A program made the translations under genes and the position numbers. A stretch of DNA of 17,502 nt from UBA2653 sp964572685 (GTDB taxonomy: Bacteria; Pseudomonadota; Gammaproteobacteria; Legionellales; Legionellaceae): the NCBI GenBank assembly GCA_964572685.1, contig CAZNFJ010000038.1, positions 1 to 17,502 of the forward strand, given 5' to 3'. Every line of letters begins with the position of its first letter. Within the stretch, counting starts at the first letter, position 1. Below, one piece after another: positions 15,410-17,502 of the stretch. The notes under the pieces were generated by a model. The model worked only from the letters and a program-made list of their open reading frames with translations. It ran no database searches and had not been told where the DNA came from.

Positions 15410-16549
15410 TCACTCACTTTTTATTATTTTTTCTTTGATATTCAACCAATGTTTAACTTTTTGGGTAACACTGGGTTTTTTAACCAATAAACGTTCAAAA
15501 GTACCTTGACATACGGGTTTGGCATTTCTAGTTGCAAAATACTGTAAGGGCGTAATGGTTGCAATATCAATGTTCAATGCTGGACAGATAGTCACCCATT
15601 GTGCAAAACATTTTTCATCAATTTCTTGTTTACCATAACCCTGTTGTGCATTGCCCAATTTACAATATGCAATCGAACTCACGGCTTCTTTTAACTTGCT
15701 AAAATCACTCTTACCTTCCTCAAACATAAATCGCGTGCCACAATACATAATCGAGGCCTCAATTCCTTCTTGATAACGTTGCTCGTATGCTGACTGATGA
15801 ATGTCTGATTGCGCGATTCGCTTATCCAGTTGATGGATTCGACCTTGTGCAAAATCCTGATAGAACCAAATCAACCGCCTCACAGCTATCGCTGTATTTA
15901 ATGGCACTTGATGAGGCGTTTCAGCACCCTCAAGGCCTTCTAGGTAAGCAGTATCATATCGCTGATCACTTGCTAATTTAAAAGCCAAAAACACTCTATC
16001 TGCAGATGCTTGCGTCAAACCAAAATTGGTCTGAAAATCCAGTTTAATAGGAGTATTTGCCGTGAGCGATAATATTTTCTGCCATCGTTGTAAATTGGAA
16101 ATCGGTTTATGAGTCGAGAATGAATGGCCTTGAAAATCAGTGATATTGGTAGAATCGCCACTACTTTCATCCAATGTCATCGCCATCACATGAGCCCATT
16201 GTTCAACATTTTTTTCATTTAAATAGATATTTTGAACATTCGCCATTTTTTGATAAACAGCAAAATGCGAAAAAAACAACATTTGTAATTGTGGATTGAT
16301 AGCTCTACAACGTCCTTCAGTTTCCTCCGCCATTGCCGCTCTGACTTGCTCATCTAACAGTTTTACCTCTGCTTTAGTCGGTAGACCTGTTAAATTAGGA
16401 AGCCAACCGCCATCGATTGGATCTTTAGCGTGTTTTAAATGCAAGTGATCAGCTAGCGATTCCAAAGCCAATAACTCCGGATGTGCAATTGCAAGCGTTA
16501 CCACAGGAATACTCATTAAAGCGATACATTTTTTTATAAAACCTTTCAT
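15410..16549 (-). CDS. Exported protein of unknown function with six mature cysteines
   Basis: 379 residues, not recognised. Residues 1-22 form a clear Sec signal peptide: basic start MKGFIKK, hydrophobic core, and AIA before His23. No further membrane segment is seen. The mature part has six cysteines (81, 270, 296, 314, 322, 347), an even number clustered in the C-terminal third, consistent with disulfides in the periplasm. Around residues 118-145 the stretch MAMTLDESSGDSTN contains ESSG, which resembles the catalytic-Glu motif of lysozyme-like transglycosylases (Glu128). This is only a weak hint, because the rest of that fold is not recognisable to me. The C-terminus is lysine-rich. ATG with AAGGA upstream; a TATACT -10-like box lies about 35 bp before the start. 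It converges on valS and shares its terminator. Confidence 0.8.
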   Translation of the reverse strand: MKGFIKKCIALMSIPVVTLAIAHPELLALESLADHLHLKHAKDPIDGGWLPNLTGLPTKAEVKLLDEQVRAAMAEETEGRCRAINPQLQMLFFSHFAVYQKMANVQNIYLNEKNVEQWAHVMAMTLDESSGDSTNITDFQGHSFSTHKPISNLQRWQKILSLTANTPIKLDFQTNFGLTQASADRVFLAFKLASDQRYDTAYLEGLEGAETPHQVPLNTAIAVRRLIWFYQDFAQGRIHQLDKRIAQSDIHQSAYEQRYQEGIEASIMYCGTRFMFEEGKSDFSKLKEAVSSIAYCKLGNAQQGYGKQEIDEKCFAQWVTICPALNIDIATITPLQYFATRNAKPVCQGTFERLLVKKPSVTQKVKHWLNIKEKIIKSE

Positions 16550-16616
16550 CCGTGATCCTTATTTTTTGTCAACTACAACCTAAGTATAGACTACTTGAGC
16601 TATTTTTGATCAAATA

Positions 16617-17393
16617 TTATGCAATAGTTGGAGGTTCCCAGTCCTCTATGCCTGCATCAATGAGCGCTTGCATATCTTCTGATTGCATGGCACCGGATTC
16701 TATAAGTGGCTGAAACATTAACTTCCAGGATTGAGTAATATTTTCTTTTACTTTTTGTTTATATGCTGGTGGATTTTGGCTGTATGACTTCCTCGTCAAT
16801 TGAGTGGTGAAACTTGATGAGGATTTAAACGGTTCATCTAATTTATTTTTTAAGGCAAGAGACAGGTTTGATAGCGTGGGATCACCTGCCTTATATTCAG
16901 AATTAGGCATTAATTCATTTTCATCGCAAATGACTCGAACGAGTAAACCAATCGCTCCACCTGGGCATTCCGGCATATCTTCACCATCACCATTACTGAT
17001 AATATTAAATCCTCTTTGAATTTGAAAGAGTGTCCAAATTAATTTTTCTTGAAGGGCGAGTTGTTCTTGATTTGTTGGACATTCACGTTGTATTGCAAGC
17101 CAAACAAGATTTAGTACAGTGCTGGCTGAGTAAGAAAATTTACTCCCAAGATCGGAGGCATAGTTGTTATTATTGATAAAATACTCGAAACAACGTTGTG
17201 CAGCCTTTATGGTTTGAAGCTCATCTAAAGCACTTTGTGATTTTCCTACAGAGCCTAAAGTTTTTGTTTCATCATATTTGATTTGTATTTCTTTTAATTT
17301 TCCCTGAAGAAAGTCCTGAATTTCTCTAGATACTAGCATAGAGTTTTTATTTTCGTATGAAAGATATTTTTGTAAAAGAATATCTAAATTCAA
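16617..17393 (-). CDS. Hypothetical 258-residue soluble protein, start uncertain
   Basis: No family recognised. No signal peptide or membrane segment; mixed charge with an acidic N-terminal half. A central segment reads NGDGEDMPECPGGAIGLLVRV, followed by a Ser/Thr-rich linker (about 195-205) and an acidic C-terminus ending EDWEPPTIA. The longest reading begins at TTG 17393 without a ribosome binding site. The first ATG is residue 19 (17339), also without one. Upstream the frame is open back to a TAA near 17465 but has no ATG, while an ATG in the neighbouring frame (about 17440) runs for 18 codons into a stop, so the 5' end may be frameshifted or truncated. The stop lies 67 bp before the exported-protein gene with no terminator, so read-through is possible. 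In an intracellular bacterium an effector is conceivable, but nothing here proves it. Confidence 0.65.
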   Translation of the reverse strand: MNLDILLQKYLSYENKNSMLVSREIQDFLQGKLKEIQIKYDETKTLGSVGKSQSALDELQTIKAAQRCFEYFINNNNYASDLGSKFSYSASTVLNLVWLAIQRECPTNQEQLALQEKLIWTLFQIQRGFNIISNGDGEDMPECPGGAIGLLVRVICDENELMPNSEYKAGDPTLSNLSLALKNKLDEPFKSSSSFTTQLTRKSYSQNPPAYKQKVKENITQSWKLMFQPLIESGAMQSEDMQALIDAGIEDWEPPTIA

Positions 17394-17502
17394 CTGGGTG
17401 AAGTAAATATGGACAGCATTGTGTGGAGAATTTGTTTTTGCATTATGGGAACATGTCGTTACCCATAAGTTTTTTTAGCCAGCTCAATAGCGTTAATTGA
17501 AT

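Overview
The window looks like chromosomal DNA from an AT-rich gammaproteobacterium. The chaperone/protease block (tig-clpP-clpX-lon-hupB-ppiD) in this order and the E. coli-like tRNA sequences with encoded CCA support that. A host-associated member of the Legionellales (Legionella/Coxiella/Berkiella-like) is my inference, based on composition, the IS6-type transposase and the unfamiliar exported and orphan proteins. It is not proved by the sequence.

Left edge (1-2086) is accessory. A group II intron-like reverse transcriptase runs in from outside the window. It is followed by a 42-residue lipoprotein-like ORF, then by a strikingly GC-rich block of about 180 bp, then by an IS6-family insertion sequence (about 1058-1863) with recognisable imperfect terminal repeats but no matching target duplication.

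The core (2087-11016) is read entirely from the minus strand. In transcription order it holds a tRNA cluster Pro-Arg-His-Leu, tig, clpP (ATGA overlap with tig) and a strong terminator. Then come clpX behind a near-perfect sigma-32 promoter, lon (coupled to clpX), hupB behind two tandem sigma-70-like promoters, tRNA-Val, tRNA-Asp, a terminator, and ppiD with its own terminator. Together these form a protein-quality-control module: a ribosome-bound chaperone (trigger factor), two ATP-dependent proteases (ClpXP, Lon), a nucleoid protein (HU) and a membrane-anchored periplasmic folding factor (PpiD).

Right part (11017-17502): an AT-rich gap of about 340 bp, then on the plus strand a tyrosine recombinase with a full catalytic set and valS (valyl-tRNA synthetase), ending in a bidirectional terminator. 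Converging on it from the minus strand are an exported six-cysteine protein of unknown function and an orphan 258-residue protein with an unconvincing start.

I found no CRISPR array, prophage module or complete new defence system. The items most worth a second look are the reverse transcriptase/lipoprotein/GC-rich block at the left edge, the clpX heat-shock promoter, and the two unknown proteins at the right edge.
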